From contig NZ_JAAZTU010000039.1 of assembly GCF_012395185.1 (NCBI RefSeq), positions 1 through 35,166 of the forward strand: a stretch of 35,166 nucleotides of DNA. The letters run 5' to 3'. The notes under the pieces were generated by a model. It searched no databases. It was given only the letters and a program-made list of their open reading frames with translations, and was not told the DNA's origin. How positions within the stretch are numbered: the first letter of the stretch is position 1; each line of letters begins with the position of its first letter. This DNA is from Vibrio aestuarianus (GTDB lineage: Bacteria; Pseudomonadota; Gammaproteobacteria; Enterobacterales; Vibrionaceae). Shown piece by piece: positions 23,212-31,319 of this stretch. The translations under genes were made by a program, and so were the position numbers.

Positions 23212-25494
23212 CTACGCGACGTTATTTAGCTTTGGCTTTCCCGGCTTATTGGTCATTACCTCGCTAAAATCATGACTAAAATGGTCAACTTGTATTGCCT
23301 TATAACGCAATTTATCAGCTTCTAAAATTTGCTCAACTTCAGTTTGAGTCAGAACGTTGGCTTGTAAAGCCTGAGCAAGCCTATCAGCCAGTACGCCTTT
23401 GCGGGCAACTTTACCCTCTTTGGCAGCGCGGAACAGCTTACGCTCAAGGCTATTAATACCGTACATAGCTAAAAAAGCTTGTTCCATTAATCCGACACTG
23501 TCATTTTCTTCTTCTCCGATGTAGCAGAGATGTGTAAGACGATCACGGTGAGCACCTGGTGTCATTAGGCTTTCTGCTAATTTAATTGACAATTCATCGC
23601 TCGGTTTTGCAAAATGATTCCCCAATGGGAATACCAATATTTTTAATAAACGTCCAACAACTTTAGTCGGAAAGTTTGTATAGGCTTCTTGCAATGACTG
23701 AGCCGCATGATGCAAACAGTGTTGAACAGCGTAGTGCACGTAATCGAGGTCAGCCTGTTGACGTCCTTCATCTTCGTATTTTTTCAGCGTCGCTGATGCC
23801 ATGTACAGGTAACTTAGACCATCGCCCAAGCGCGCGGAAATCATTTCTTTACGTTTAAGCTCACCACCTAGAGTCAACATGGCAAAATCTGCACTCACCG
23901 CTAGAGCACGACTCATACGGGTTAACTGCTGATAATAAGTTTTAGTTGGTCCACTCATATCTGCTTTAATAAAACGTGAACCTGTCAACGCAGCGCCCAC
24001 AGCACCGAACGTGTTCTTGGTAGCATGAGCGATATGTTTAAACAGCAGCTTGTCGAAATCTTTAGCGCCTTGCTTAACATCTGGGTTGGCCGCCGCTTCC
24101 ATTTCCTTCAGTACATAAGGGTGGCAACGCGTTGCGCCTTGACCAAAAATCATTAAGTTACGAGTCAGAATATTCGCCCCTTCCACCGTAATCGCAACGG
24201 GAATACCTAGATAATGCGTACCTAAATAATTCATTGGACCATCTTGAATCGCACGCCCAGAATGAATATCCATCGAATCATTTAAGATCGTACGGGCAAT
24301 TTCCGTCATGTGATATTTAGCAATCGCGGTCACAATACCCGGCTTTTCTTTAAGGTCTAGTGAGGTCGTTGTCAACGTGCGCGTCGCTTCCAATAAATAA
24401 GTTAGCCCACCAATACGTCCTAATGCTTCAGCAACACCTTCAAATTTACCTATCGACATTCCGAACTGTTTACGAACATAAGCGTAAGCACCCGTTGTGC
24501 GAGAAGTCAGATGACCAATTGCCGTTCCCAATGCAGGTAGAGAAATACCACGCCCAGCAGATAAGCATTCAACCAACATTCGCCAACCTTTACCTGCATA
24601 ATCCGCACCGCCAATCAGCCAATCCATTGGTATGAAAACATCTTGTCCACGAGTCGGGCCATTCATAAAAGCAAGGCCAAGTGGGTCATGACGTTCGCCA
24701 ATTTCAACCCCTTTATGATTAGCAGGAATGAGAGCACAGGTAATGCCAATATCTTCTTTGTCACCCAATAACTTGTCAGGATCACTCAGCTTAAATGCCA
24801 GACCTAATACGGTTGCCACCGGAGCGAGCGTTATATAACGCTTGTTCCAGCTCAGCTTGATACCAAGCACTTCTTTACCTTCATGCTTACCATAGCAAAC
24901 CACGCCTTGATCAGGAATACCACCAGCATCAGAGCCCGCTTCAGGGCCTGTCAAAGCAAAACAAGGGATATCGGTACCATCAGCAAGACGCGGTAACCAA
25001 TAATCTTTTTGCTCTTCTGTACCGTAGTGAGAAAGCAGTTCACCAGGCCCAAGCGAGTTTGGTACCATAACGGTAACAGCGGTACTGATACTACGAGTCG
25101 CAATACGTGACACAATTGTAGAGTTCGCTAATGCTGAAAATTCTCGGCCACCATAAGCTTTAGAAATGATAAGAGAAAAGAAACGCTCCTTACGTAAGAA
25201 TTCCCATACCTCTTTAGGTAAATCACGATCTTCTTTTACGATCTTGTGATCATCTAGCATTGATAGCAGGGTTTCTAACTCGTTATCAATGAAAGATTGC
25301 TCTTCACTTGATAACGTTGGTTTAGGGTAATGATGCAGCTTTTTGAAATCTGGCTTGCCAGAAAATAGCTCCCCATCCCACCAAACACTCCCGGCTTCCA
25401 TCGCTTCTTTTTCCGTATCAGATAACGGTGGCAATACCTGTTTAAACAGTTTAAAAGCTGGGTCGCTTATCCATTTTCTTCGTAGAGAGCTCAT
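23212..25494 (-). CDS. fadE: acyl-CoA dehydrogenase FadE
   Basis: A 760-residue FAD enzyme for the first step of fatty-acid beta-oxidation. The N-terminal part has the acyl-CoA dehydrogenase fold: SKAYGGREFSALANSTIVSR, PCFALTGPEAGSDAGGIPDQ (FAD/substrate signature), LSAGRGISLPALGTA, then SGRAIQDGP and VEGANILTRNLMIFGQGA. The C-terminal third is the FadE-specific extension (DUF1974 type). It lacks the roughly 50-residue hydrophobic N-terminus of E. coli FadE (814 residues), so it may be soluble or differently attached. AAGGA precedes the ATG. It follows the PsrA-like gene by 61 bases without a terminator and may also have its own promoter. Confidence 0.95.
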   Translation of the reverse strand: MSSLRRKWISDPAFKLFKQVLPPLSDTEKEAMEAGSVWWDGELFSGKPDFKKLHHYPKPTLSSEEQSFIDNELETLLSMLDDHKIVKEDRDLPKEVWEFLRKERFFSLIISKAYGGREFSALANSTIVSRIATRSISTAVTVMVPNSLGPGELLSHYGTEEQKDYWLPRLADGTDIPCFALTGPEAGSDAGGIPDQGVVCYGKHEGKEVLGIKLSWNKRYITLAPVATVLGLAFKLSDPDKLLGDKEDIGITCALIPANHKGVEIGERHDPLGLAFMNGPTRGQDVFIPMDWLIGGADYAGKGWRMLVECLSAGRGISLPALGTAIGHLTSRTTGAYAYVRKQFGMSIGKFEGVAEALGRIGGLTYLLEATRTLTTTSLDLKEKPGIVTAIAKYHMTEIARTILNDSMDIHSGRAIQDGPMNYLGTHYLGIPVAITVEGANILTRNLMIFGQGATRCHPYVLKEMEAAANPDVKQGAKDFDKLLFKHIAHATKNTFGAVGAALTGSRFIKADMSGPTKTYYQQLTRMSRALAVSADFAMLTLGGELKRKEMISARLGDGLSYLYMASATLKKYEDEGRQQADLDYVHYAVQHCLHHAAQSLQEAYTNFPTKVVGRLLKILVFPLGNHFAKPSDELSIKLAESLMTPGAHRDRLTHLCYIGEEENDSVGLMEQAFLAMYGINSLERKLFRAAKEGKVARKGVLADRLAQALQANVLTQTEVEQILEADKLRYKAIQVDHFSHDFSEVMTNKPGKPKLNNVA

Positions 25495-25533
25495 AGTTCA
25501 GATCCTTTTGTTCACTTGGATTTTTACTGCTTT

Positions 25534-25562
25534 ATTATAATAAATAGTTGGGTAGTTACTCA
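25534..25562 (-). promoter_or_regulatory. possible own promoter of fadE
   Basis: A consensus -10 TATAAT (25539-25534, minus strand) lies 17 bases from a weak -35 TGAGTA. It would give a leader of about 33 bases. Read-through from the psrA-like gene is also possible. Confidence 0.4.
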
Positions 25563-26182
25563 GCAGCCACACCGGCAGCCAAATAGGGAATTATCATGTC
25601 AACTACGGTTTTTACATCCACTTGTGTGCCAAAATCATTCTCGGCAATATCGGCCAAGGCTTGGCTTGAAGCCATAGTAAAAACACAAGTACCTAACGTG
25701 AAATGCAAGCGCCAGAAAAGTGTTTCAGGCGTTAAACTTGGGTTGGCTTTCAACACTGACTGTGTGAAAAGTGACAACACCTCACTATAACGAGTGGTGA
25801 TAAACCAACGTAAATGACCTTGCACATCGGTATAACCTCTTCCTATCAACAACATAAAACGACTCGTACCATTAGGCCTTAAATCATTTAAGTACCTAAG
25901 TGGGGCACGTAAAGATTCAAAAACATCGGCCATGCTGTATTGTTCTTGGGTATTCAATGTCATTAAGGCTTCGTTAACGGCAGGCATGAAAGCCTCTAAA
26001 TAACGATTCAGTACCGCACGAACTAATGTTTTTTTGTCACCAAAGTGATAATTAACAGAGGCCAAGTTCACGCCAGCTTTACTGGTAATAGCTCTTAACG
26101 AAGTATCGTTGAAGCCATGCTCAGCAAACAATCCTTCGGCTACATCTAGGATTTTATCTTTGGTGCTACTTCTTGATGCCAT
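25556..26182 (-). CDS. psrA: PsrA-like TetR-family fatty-acid regulator
   Basis: A 208-residue TetR regulator. The N-terminal helix-turn-helix runs about residues 5-50 (TKDKILDVAEGLFAEHGFND, TSLRAITSKAGVNLASVNYH, FGDKKTLVRAVL). The C-terminal ligand domain holds NGTSRFMLLIGRGYTD and LFWRLHFTLGTCVFTMAS, as in PsrA-type regulators that respond to long-chain fatty acids. The ATG at 26182 (MASRSSTKDK) is preferred over a TTG at 26200, which would run the gene into its own operator. A perfect CAAAC-N4-GTTTG palindrome sits 15 bases upstream, which implies autoregulation. fadE follows 61 bases downstream, probably in the same operon. The PsrA name rests on the box and context as well as the protein. 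Confidence 0.82.
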   Translation of the reverse strand: MASRSSTKDKILDVAEGLFAEHGFNDTSLRAITSKAGVNLASVNYHFGDKKTLVRAVLNRYLEAFMPAVNEALMTLNTQEQYSMADVFESLRAPLRYLNDLRPNGTSRFMLLIGRGYTDVQGHLRWFITTRYSEVLSLFTQSVLKANPSLTPETLFWRLHFTLGTCVFTMASSQALADIAENDFGTQVDVKTVVDMIIPYLAAGVAAE

Positions 26183-26196
26183 TTCAATCACTCGTA

Positions 26197-26212
26197 TCAA
26201 ACACGTGTTTGA
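26197..26212. promoter_or_regulatory. PsrA-type operator
   Basis: TCAAACACGTGTTTGA is a 16-base perfect palindrome that contains CAAAC-N4-GTTTG, the PsrA consensus. It covers the predicted transcription start of the psrA-like gene, a position fit for repression. Confidence 0.75.
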
Positions 26213-26241
26213 AATATACTATTGCCACATTTAATTAACAA
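26213..26241 (-). promoter_or_regulatory. sigma-70 promoter of the psrA-like gene
   Basis: On the minus strand, TTGTTA (26241-26236), exactly 17 bases, and TATATT (26218-26213). The start would fall near 26206, inside the PsrA-type palindrome. Confidence 0.6.
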
Positions 26242-26264
26242 GCAATTAACATCACACTTTTGAA

Positions 26265-26281
26265 AGATGGTCTGACCAGAA
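26265..26281. promoter_or_regulatory. FadR-like operator
   Basis: AGATGGTCTGACCAGAA has the palindromic FadR core TGGTC-N-GACCA (compare the fadBA-type site ATCTGGTACGACCAGAT). It is centred about 67 bases upstream of the predicted psrA start. It fits acyl-CoA-responsive control of the psrA-fadE unit, or of a divergent transcript. Confidence 0.65.
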
Positions 26282-26389
26282 TTGTGGGGAACTTAGACAA
26301 CTGATTGAATTTATTTAATTTAAAAAATCGATGGAAAATTTTTAATAAAAAAGTGAACTCATTGAGAAAAGCTTAGTCTGAATAGGTGT

Positions 26390-26523
26390 AGTTAACAGAG
26401 CATCAAGAGTTTTACAGGCCGTCGAATTTTTCTTCTTACTGATAACTACGCCACTGCTTTTTCTTATTTAACTCCTATGTTTATTTGTATCCGCCCAGTG
26501 CCTTTTGCTCTGGGCTTTTTTTT
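26390..26523 (+). ncRNA. candidate small RNA with orphan intrinsic terminator
   Basis: No plausible reading frame lies between 26213 and 26490 on the plus strand. Even so, a well-formed terminator ends this stretch. The sequence before it has U-rich patches (TTTTTCTTCTTACTG, CTTTTTCTTATTT) typical of Hfq-bound small RNAs. The 5' end is not defined; a weak promoter-like TTGAGA (26362-26367) lies upstream. It could instead be an attenuated leader of the response-regulator gene at 26663. I do not recognise a known Vibrio small RNA here. The remainder of the 26201-26662 gap holds the FadR and PsrA boxes and a short palindrome TCGTG/CACGA (about 26613-26626). Confidence 0.4.
26493..26523 (+). terminator. 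orphan intrinsic terminator
   Basis: GCCCAG (26493-26498) pairs with CTGGGC (26510-26515), with an inner GC/GC stem over a CTTTT loop, followed by T8. No coding gene reads into it from the left. Confidence 0.8.
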
Positions 26524-26662
26524 ATGTCTCATAACGCGGTTTTTCTGCTGAGATTTGACAACGAAAATCAACTTAAAAGACAAAGCTCACCTCACCAATC
26601 ACTCCTTTTCATTTCGTGGTTCACGATGCACTATAGGTAAGTAAGAAAAAGAAGGTAGCGTC

Positions 26663-27337
26663 ATGAAAAAAATACTCCTTATTGAAGATAACCGCGAAGT
26701 CGCAGGCATTTTGTTTGATTATTTCGAAAGCCTCGGCATGGAACTCGATTATGCCGATAACGGTGAGCTAGGACTAACCTTGGCGACAAGCCAATCATTT
26801 GACATCATTATTTTAGACTTGATGCTGCCACGTATGAATGGCCTGACGATTTGTGAAAAGTTACGTGAAATGGGCAATATCACGCCTATTTTGATGTTAA
26901 CTGCATTAGACAGCCGTGAGGATATGCTCGAAGGATTTAAGTATGGTGCTGATGATTATCTAACCAAGCCTTTTGACCTCGCTATTTTAGAAGCAAGAAT
27001 GCGCGCATTAACCAACCGCTACCGAGGAAATGTCGCCAATAGCATGCTCTGTTATGGCTCGCTCTCTATCGACCAACACACGCGCCGAGCACTTCGGGAG
27101 GGAAAAGCCTTAGCGCTCAACCCAACCACTTATACCATTTTGGAAATGCTCTGTTCACGAGCACCTAATGTGGTATCACGAGAAGAGATAGCTCGACAAT
27201 TATGGCCGGAATGCGAACCTGAAAATGATGTATTACGAAGCCATATTTACCAACTTAGAAATCAACTAGATAAACCCTTTCCTCAACCTATGTTGATTAC
27301 TGTACCTAAGGTTGGGTTTCGGTTAGAGGAAGCGTAA
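26663..27337 (+). CDS. OmpR-family response regulator
   Basis: A 224-residue regulator. Its receiver (1-115) has the acidic pair Glu8-Asp9, phosphoacceptor Asp52 in IIILDLMLPRMNG, the switch Thr in PILMLTALDS, and Lys in DDYLTKPF. The winged-helix DNA-binding domain (about 128-222) includes LALNPTTYTILEMLCSR, SREEIARQLWPE and VLRSHIYQLRNQLDKPF, ending MLITVPKVGFRL. It overlaps the kinase start by one base (TAATG), so the two are translationally coupled. AAGAAGG lies upstream of the ATG. The regulon is not predictable, and the pair was not matched to a named Vibrio system. Confidence 0.92.
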   Translation: MKKILLIEDNREVAGILFDYFESLGMELDYADNGELGLTLATSQSFDIIILDLMLPRMNGLTICEKLREMGNITPILMLTALDSREDMLEGFKYGADDYLTKPFDLAILEARMRALTNRYRGNVANSMLCYGSLSIDQHTRRALREGKALALNPTTYTILEMLCSRAPNVVSREEIARQLWPECEPENDVLRSHIYQLRNQLDKPFPQPMLITVPKVGFRLEEA

Positions 27338-28629
27338 TGCGCCGTTCTATAATCAATAATACGCGGACACTGACAGGCCGTTTAGCTCTGTTTTTCACAG
27401 GCTTATCCTTGGTCTTAGGCTTTGTGATTTATGCAATTTTTTATACCACATTACATTGGTCAGAAGACCGTGTTGGCGAGCGCCGCATCCTGATAGACAA
27501 AGAAGAGGCAATCTATCGTTTTAATCACGGCGAGTCTGGATATGTAAAAATTGATATCTTAACTGATGCCTATAATGATCTGGAATTGGTTCCTAGCTAC
27601 TACAAACAGAAATACATTGATCATGACACTTTTTTAGGAGAAATAGGAGAAGGAGAAAGCTCACGCATGGTTCTATTCGGTTCGTATTACCATGAAGGTG
27701 AAAAAAAACCGTTAATTCTATTAAGTAAAATTGACGAATTAGAATTCCGAACGGGTGAACTATTTTTCTCTGGCATTATTGTTTTGTCGTGCGTTGCGGC
27801 GCTGATGCTCATATTTGGCGGGTTGTTATACCGCCTCTCACGCCACCTAATCGAACCAATTAATAATTTAATTGATCAATTGAACAATCATAAAGGTAAC
27901 GCACAGCATACCTTTACGATTTCTGACGGGGCTGCAACCGAATTTGAATTACTCACGAAAAAAATGAACCAATATCGCAGTGACATTCAGTTATTAATAA
28001 AACGAGAGCAATCCTTTGGCCGATACGCTAGTCATGAGCTAAGAACGCCGCTCACCATCATTAAGGGAGCCAATGCATTACTTGCATTAAACCCTGTATC
28101 CGAGTTTCAAAAGCGCCAATTGGTTAGAATTGAAGATGCAACATCACAAATGAGCACTATTGTCGACGCTCTACTTGGCTTGGTTCGCTATGAACGCAAC
28201 CCCCCAAGCGCTCCTAATCGTCTGTTACTACAGCATGAAGTCATTGCAACAATTAACAATAGCAGAATGCAAGCCGGTGATAAAAACATTGATATTGAGT
28301 TTATTTTTCACAGTTCACCTTCCATTAAAGCGACCGCTCCGGTCATTGAAATGATTGTCGGTAATCTACTACGAAATGCTATTGCCGCGACACGCCAAGG
28401 TAAAATAACTATCACACTTAGCCAAGCTGAACTCATTATCCAAGACCAAGGTATGGGGCTGTCCGATCAATCGAGCGAGGATGGACATGGTTTGGGGCTA
28501 CTGATCGTTAGCGACCTCTGCCAACGTTATGGTTGGTTTTTTAGCCTCAGTAATCATGAGCAAGGCGGATGCATTGCTCGTATCTGCTTTCAAGAAGAAC
28601 ATGCCGGCGAGAAACCATTAAACGAATAA
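27337..28629 (+). CDS. membrane sensor histidine kinase
   Basis: A 430-residue inner-membrane kinase, partner of the OmpR-type regulator just upstream. Helix 1 is at about residues 14-36 (LALFFTGLSLVLGFVIYAIF), and a periplasmic sensor of about 100 residues follows, rich in acidic and aromatic residues. Helix 2 is at about 146-168 (GIIVLSCVAALMLIFGGLLY), then HAMP-like residues, then HisKA with FGRYASHELRTPLTIIKGAN (His233). The HATPase domain has MIVGNLLRNAIAAT (N-box), IQDQGMGLSD and GHGLGLLIVSDL. The ATP-binding domain is on the short side, but all boxes are present. Signal unknown. Confidence 0.92.
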   Translation: MRRSIINNTRTLTGRLALFFTGLSLVLGFVIYAIFYTTLHWSEDRVGERRILIDKEEAIYRFNHGESGYVKIDILTDAYNDLELVPSYYKQKYIDHDTFLGEIGEGESSRMVLFGSYYHEGEKKPLILLSKIDELEFRTGELFFSGIIVLSCVAALMLIFGGLLYRLSRHLIEPINNLIDQLNNHKGNAQHTFTISDGAATEFELLTKKMNQYRSDIQLLIKREQSFGRYASHELRTPLTIIKGANALLALNPVSEFQKRQLVRIEDATSQMSTIVDALLGLVRYERNPPSAPNRLLLQHEVIATINNSRMQAGDKNIDIEFIFHSSPSIKATAPVIEMIVGNLLRNAIAATRQGKITITLSQAELIIQDQGMGLSDQSSEDGHGLGLLIVSDLCQRYGWFFSLSNHEQGGCIARICFQEEHAGEKPLNE

Positions 28630-28704
28630 TGACCTTACCCTGTGAAGCTGCACTGAAGGAAAGATAAGTATATACTGCCGCACTGTTTTATGTAGGCTCT
28701 GATA

Positions 28705-29604
28705 ATGAAACTATCCGACACTCCTATCACGCAGCACATTTTTGCTAATAAGCATTTTTATTTAAAACGTGATGACCAGTTGCACAGCCATTTCTCTGGT
28801 AATAAGGCCAGAAAATTTATGGCGCTGTTAGATACTAAAGATGAGATCACAACGACGTTAATCAGCTATGGGTCCGTACAAGCCAATTCATTATACTCAA
28901 TGGCTGCGCTGGCCAATATAAAGGGCTGGTCCTTTGAGTTTTATGTCGACCGCATCCCGTCATGGCTCAAGCAAAAACCGATTGGTAATTACCGTGGAGC
29001 ACTTGATCTCGGCGCAAAAATCGTTGAAGTGAGTGGCGTTTCCCCAGTGCCTATCCACCCTGAAGAATATATTCGCACGCAGCGGCAGCCTGATTCTCAT
29101 TGCTTGGTGATGCCTGAAGGTGGGCGCTCACCGATCGCTAAAGTGGGTATTAAACAGCTCGCGATGGAAATTCTTAATTGGGCACGATTTGAGAACAAAC
29201 AATCGTTTGTGGTTGCACTTCCCTCTGGTACTGGAACAACCGCGTTATTTCTCCACAAATATTTAAAGCCACATGGTATTGAGGTGCTCACTTGCTCATG
29301 TGTCGGGGGTAATGACTATCTGACCAAACAGTTTGATGACTTAGGAGAAAGCGACCACCCAATCATATTATCTCCAAACAAAAAACATCACTTTGGGCAA
29401 TTGTATGCCGCTGACTACCACGTTTGGCAGCAACTCCTAGAACAAACACATGTTGAGTTTGATCTACTCTACGACCCATTAATGTGGCAATGCTTGCTGC
29501 CTTGGATGCAAGATAACCCACAGCAATCTATTATTTATATTCACCAAGGTGGGCTGCTAGGAAACGAAAGCATGCTACCTCGCTACCAACGCAAATTCGG
29601 TTAA
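28705..29604 (+). CDS. PLP enzyme of the ACC deaminase/D-cysteine desulfhydrase family
   Basis: A 299-residue fold-type II PLP enzyme. The N-terminal FYLKRDDQLHSHFSGNKARKF holds the PLP lysine (Lys34). ISYGSVQANSLYSMAALA follows near residue 55, where the family binds substrate. The phosphate-binding loop is the PSGTGTTALF segment. A member of this family may be a D-cysteine desulfhydrase, a D-serine-type deaminase or something else; true ACC deaminase in this organism is unlikely. A 75-base gap separates it from the kinase gene, and a small DUF1496 gene follows by 18 bases, so those two are probably one unit. Confidence 0.85.
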   Translation: MKLSDTPITQHIFANKHFYLKRDDQLHSHFSGNKARKFMALLDTKDEITTTLISYGSVQANSLYSMAALANIKGWSFEFYVDRIPSWLKQKPIGNYRGALDLGAKIVEVSGVSPVPIHPEEYIRTQRQPDSHCLVMPEGGRSPIAKVGIKQLAMEILNWARFENKQSFVVALPSGTGTTALFLHKYLKPHGIEVLTCSCVGGNDYLTKQFDDLGESDHPIILSPNKKHHFGQLYAADYHVWQQLLEQTHVEFDLLYDPLMWQCLLPWMQDNPQQSIIYIHQGGLLGNESMLPRYQRKFG

Positions 29605-29622
29605 GCTAACAAAACGAGGAAC

Positions 29623-29931
29623 ATGATGATGCTGAGAACTTGTTTATCTGGACTTAGAAACTGCTCGTGGAGCTGCTATCTTCTTTCTACATTGCTTATT
29701 GCGCCGTTGACCGTCACTGCAAAAGTAATCTCAACACCATCTAACCCGTTGGTAGTGACTGGTACAGGAAAATCGCAGCAGCGAGTCTGCTACTACAATG
29801 ACAAAGCGTATTCAATTGGTGCGGTATTGCAAGTGGGTGAAGTCTACATGCTATGCAAAGAAGCAAACGATTTCGAAAAAAATGGCGCATTACGCTGGGC
29901 AATATTAGAAAAAACCAAGCAAGAAGAATAA
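29623..29931 (+). CDS. DUF1496 (YnjH-like) small exported protein
   Basis: A 102-residue protein whose C-terminal half, CYYNDKAYSIGAVLQVGEVY through MLCKEANDF and GALRWAIL, is the DUF1496 motif seen in E. coli YnjH. The N-terminus has a hydrophobic signal-like segment (CYLLSTLLIAPLTVTA, about residues 18-33), so it is probably periplasmic. Two cysteines in the domain may pair. Three ATG codons in a row start the gene, with GAGGAA upstream. It lies directly after the PLP enzyme gene. Function unknown. Confidence 0.82.
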   Translation: MMMLRTCLSGLRNCSWSCYLLSTLLIAPLTVTAKVISTPSNPLVVTGTGKSQQRVCYYNDKAYSIGAVLQVGEVYMLCKEANDFEKNGALRWAILEKTKQEE

Positions 29932-29975
29932 ACGTGAGCCTGCAAACATCACGATTCTATTTTTCGGCCTATTTA

Positions 29976-31319
29976 TTAGCTAACCTTATCTTCCATAGTG
30001 AATACGCCGCTATGATGTTCAAGGTTCTGACAATAGGTATTTCCCGGCACCTGTTTAGCCTCATACATCGCTTCGTCGGCAAGCTTCATCAACTTGTGGC
30101 TATTTTCCGATTGTAGTGGAAAGTAACTAATGCCAATACTGACACCAACGCACAACAACTCATCGTTAAACTCGATCGGTTGCCCTATTGCTTGGATCAC
30201 TTGTCTAACTTTTTGATAAACAAACTCATAATCATCGATAAGATCTAAACAGATCACAAATTCATCGCCCCCCAGCCTACCAGAGAAATCCGAGCGACGA
30301 ATACTTGCATCTATCCTAATCGCAACCTGTTTCAAGATTTCGTCGCCAGCGCTATGCCCTTTACTATCGTTAATCGCTTTAAAATTATCTAAATCCATGA
30401 AAAGAAGAGCAAGTTTTACCCCCGTCCTGTTCGCTTTGATAATCGCACTCTCCAGCGATTTTTCAAACGCTCGGCGGTTACGCAGACCAGTTAACGGATC
30501 ATGTTCAGATAAAAATAGTAACTGCTCTTTCTGTTTTTGCAACTCAGAGGTTTGACGCTCCACTTCCAACTGCAGTTCATCTTTGGTTATGGTCGTTATC
30601 TTCAATGACTCTTTCATGCGGTTAAAGAAAGCGGCTAAAGCTTCAAACTCAGCATCTAAGCTTGCCGATACAATTTTACTGTTCAAGTCTCCTTGAGCTA
30701 ATTCAAAAATACCTTGTTTTATCGTGGCAAACCCAGCTTTGAAACGTTTCAATATAAGCCAAGCTATCCCACTCACTAATATTGAAAAAAACAATAATTT
30801 CAAGGCACTCGCAACTACAGTGGCACGTTGGTTGTCAGTGCTTCGAATCAAAACAGATTTTTGTAGATAAAACAATTCTTCAGTCATACTTTGCACCAAC
30901 ATGTTGTAGCGAGAATGCAAAAGCCCTTTCGCATTGATATATGAATTTGATGCTGTCTGTGAGATTTGATTTGAGGCGAGAGTTTTTTCTTGCTGTAGCA
31001 ATACCGCTAAACTGGTATTCATCCGTTGTAAATTGGTAATGTGTTTTTCCATCATATGGTGGTTTGATAATTTCTCTGACAAATTTTGTTGGGCAATCTC
31101 CACTTGCTCCAAGCTCGCGTCATCAGAATACTGCAAAAATATCCACAACTGGCTACGCAATAAATCCACACACTGTTGAATTTGTATAATATCTTCTAAC
31201 TCTTTTTTAGTGTGTTCTTGCTCTGTCAATACACTCCATAACGAAAAAACAATTAGTAGCACAAGGAAGAAAGTGGAGGCGAACAACAATGTCAGCTTTC
31301 GAGAAAGTGAACTTATCAT
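29976..31319 (-). CDS. membrane diguanylate cyclase (GGDEF)
   Basis: A 447-residue cyclase that makes c-di-GMP from two GTP. Helix 1 at about 8-30 (LTLLFASTFFLVLLIVFSLW), then a helical periplasmic sensor to about 165. Helix 2 at about 168-188 (ALKLLFFSILVSGIAWLIL), a HAMP-like linker and coiled coil, then the GGDEF domain from about 270. LLFLSEHDPLTGLRNRRAFE and LALLFMDLDNFKAINDSKGH are the substrate motifs. The active site GGDEF is intact at residues 350-354. RRSD five residues before it is a canonical RxxD inhibitory site, so product feedback is likely. There is no EAL domain. It overlaps the binding-protein gene by four bases (ATGA), so the two are coupled. Confidence 0.93.
   Translation of the reverse strand: MISSLSRKLTLLFASTFFLVLLIVFSLWSVLTEQEHTKKELEDIIQIQQCVDLLRSQLWIFLQYSDDASLEQVEIAQQNLSEKLSNHHMMEKHITNLQRMNTSLAVLLQQEKTLASNQISQTASNSYINAKGLLHSRYNMLVQSMTEELFYLQKSVLIRSTDNQRATVVASALKLLFFSILVSGIAWLILKRFKAGFATIKQGIFELAQGDLNSKIVSASLDAEFEALAAFFNRMKESLKITTITKDELQLEVERQTSELQKQKEQLLFLSEHDPLTGLRNRRAFEKSLESAIIKANRTGVKLALLFMDLDNFKAINDSKGHSAGDEILKQVAIRIDASIRRSDFSGRLGGDEFVICLDLIDDYEFVYQKVRQVIQAIGQPIEFNDELLCVGVSIGISYFPLQSENSHKLMKLADEAMYEAKQVPGNTYCQNLEHHSGVFTMEDKVS

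Noticed and set aside
26477..26551. Short frame starting at ATG 26477 through the orphan terminator
   Set aside because: 24 codons with no ribosome site, and it passes through the terminator stem and T run.
29853..30116. 87-codon plus-strand frame after the DUF1496 gene
   Set aside because: It overlaps the DUF1496 gene out of frame and then the diguanylate cyclase 3' end on the opposite strand.
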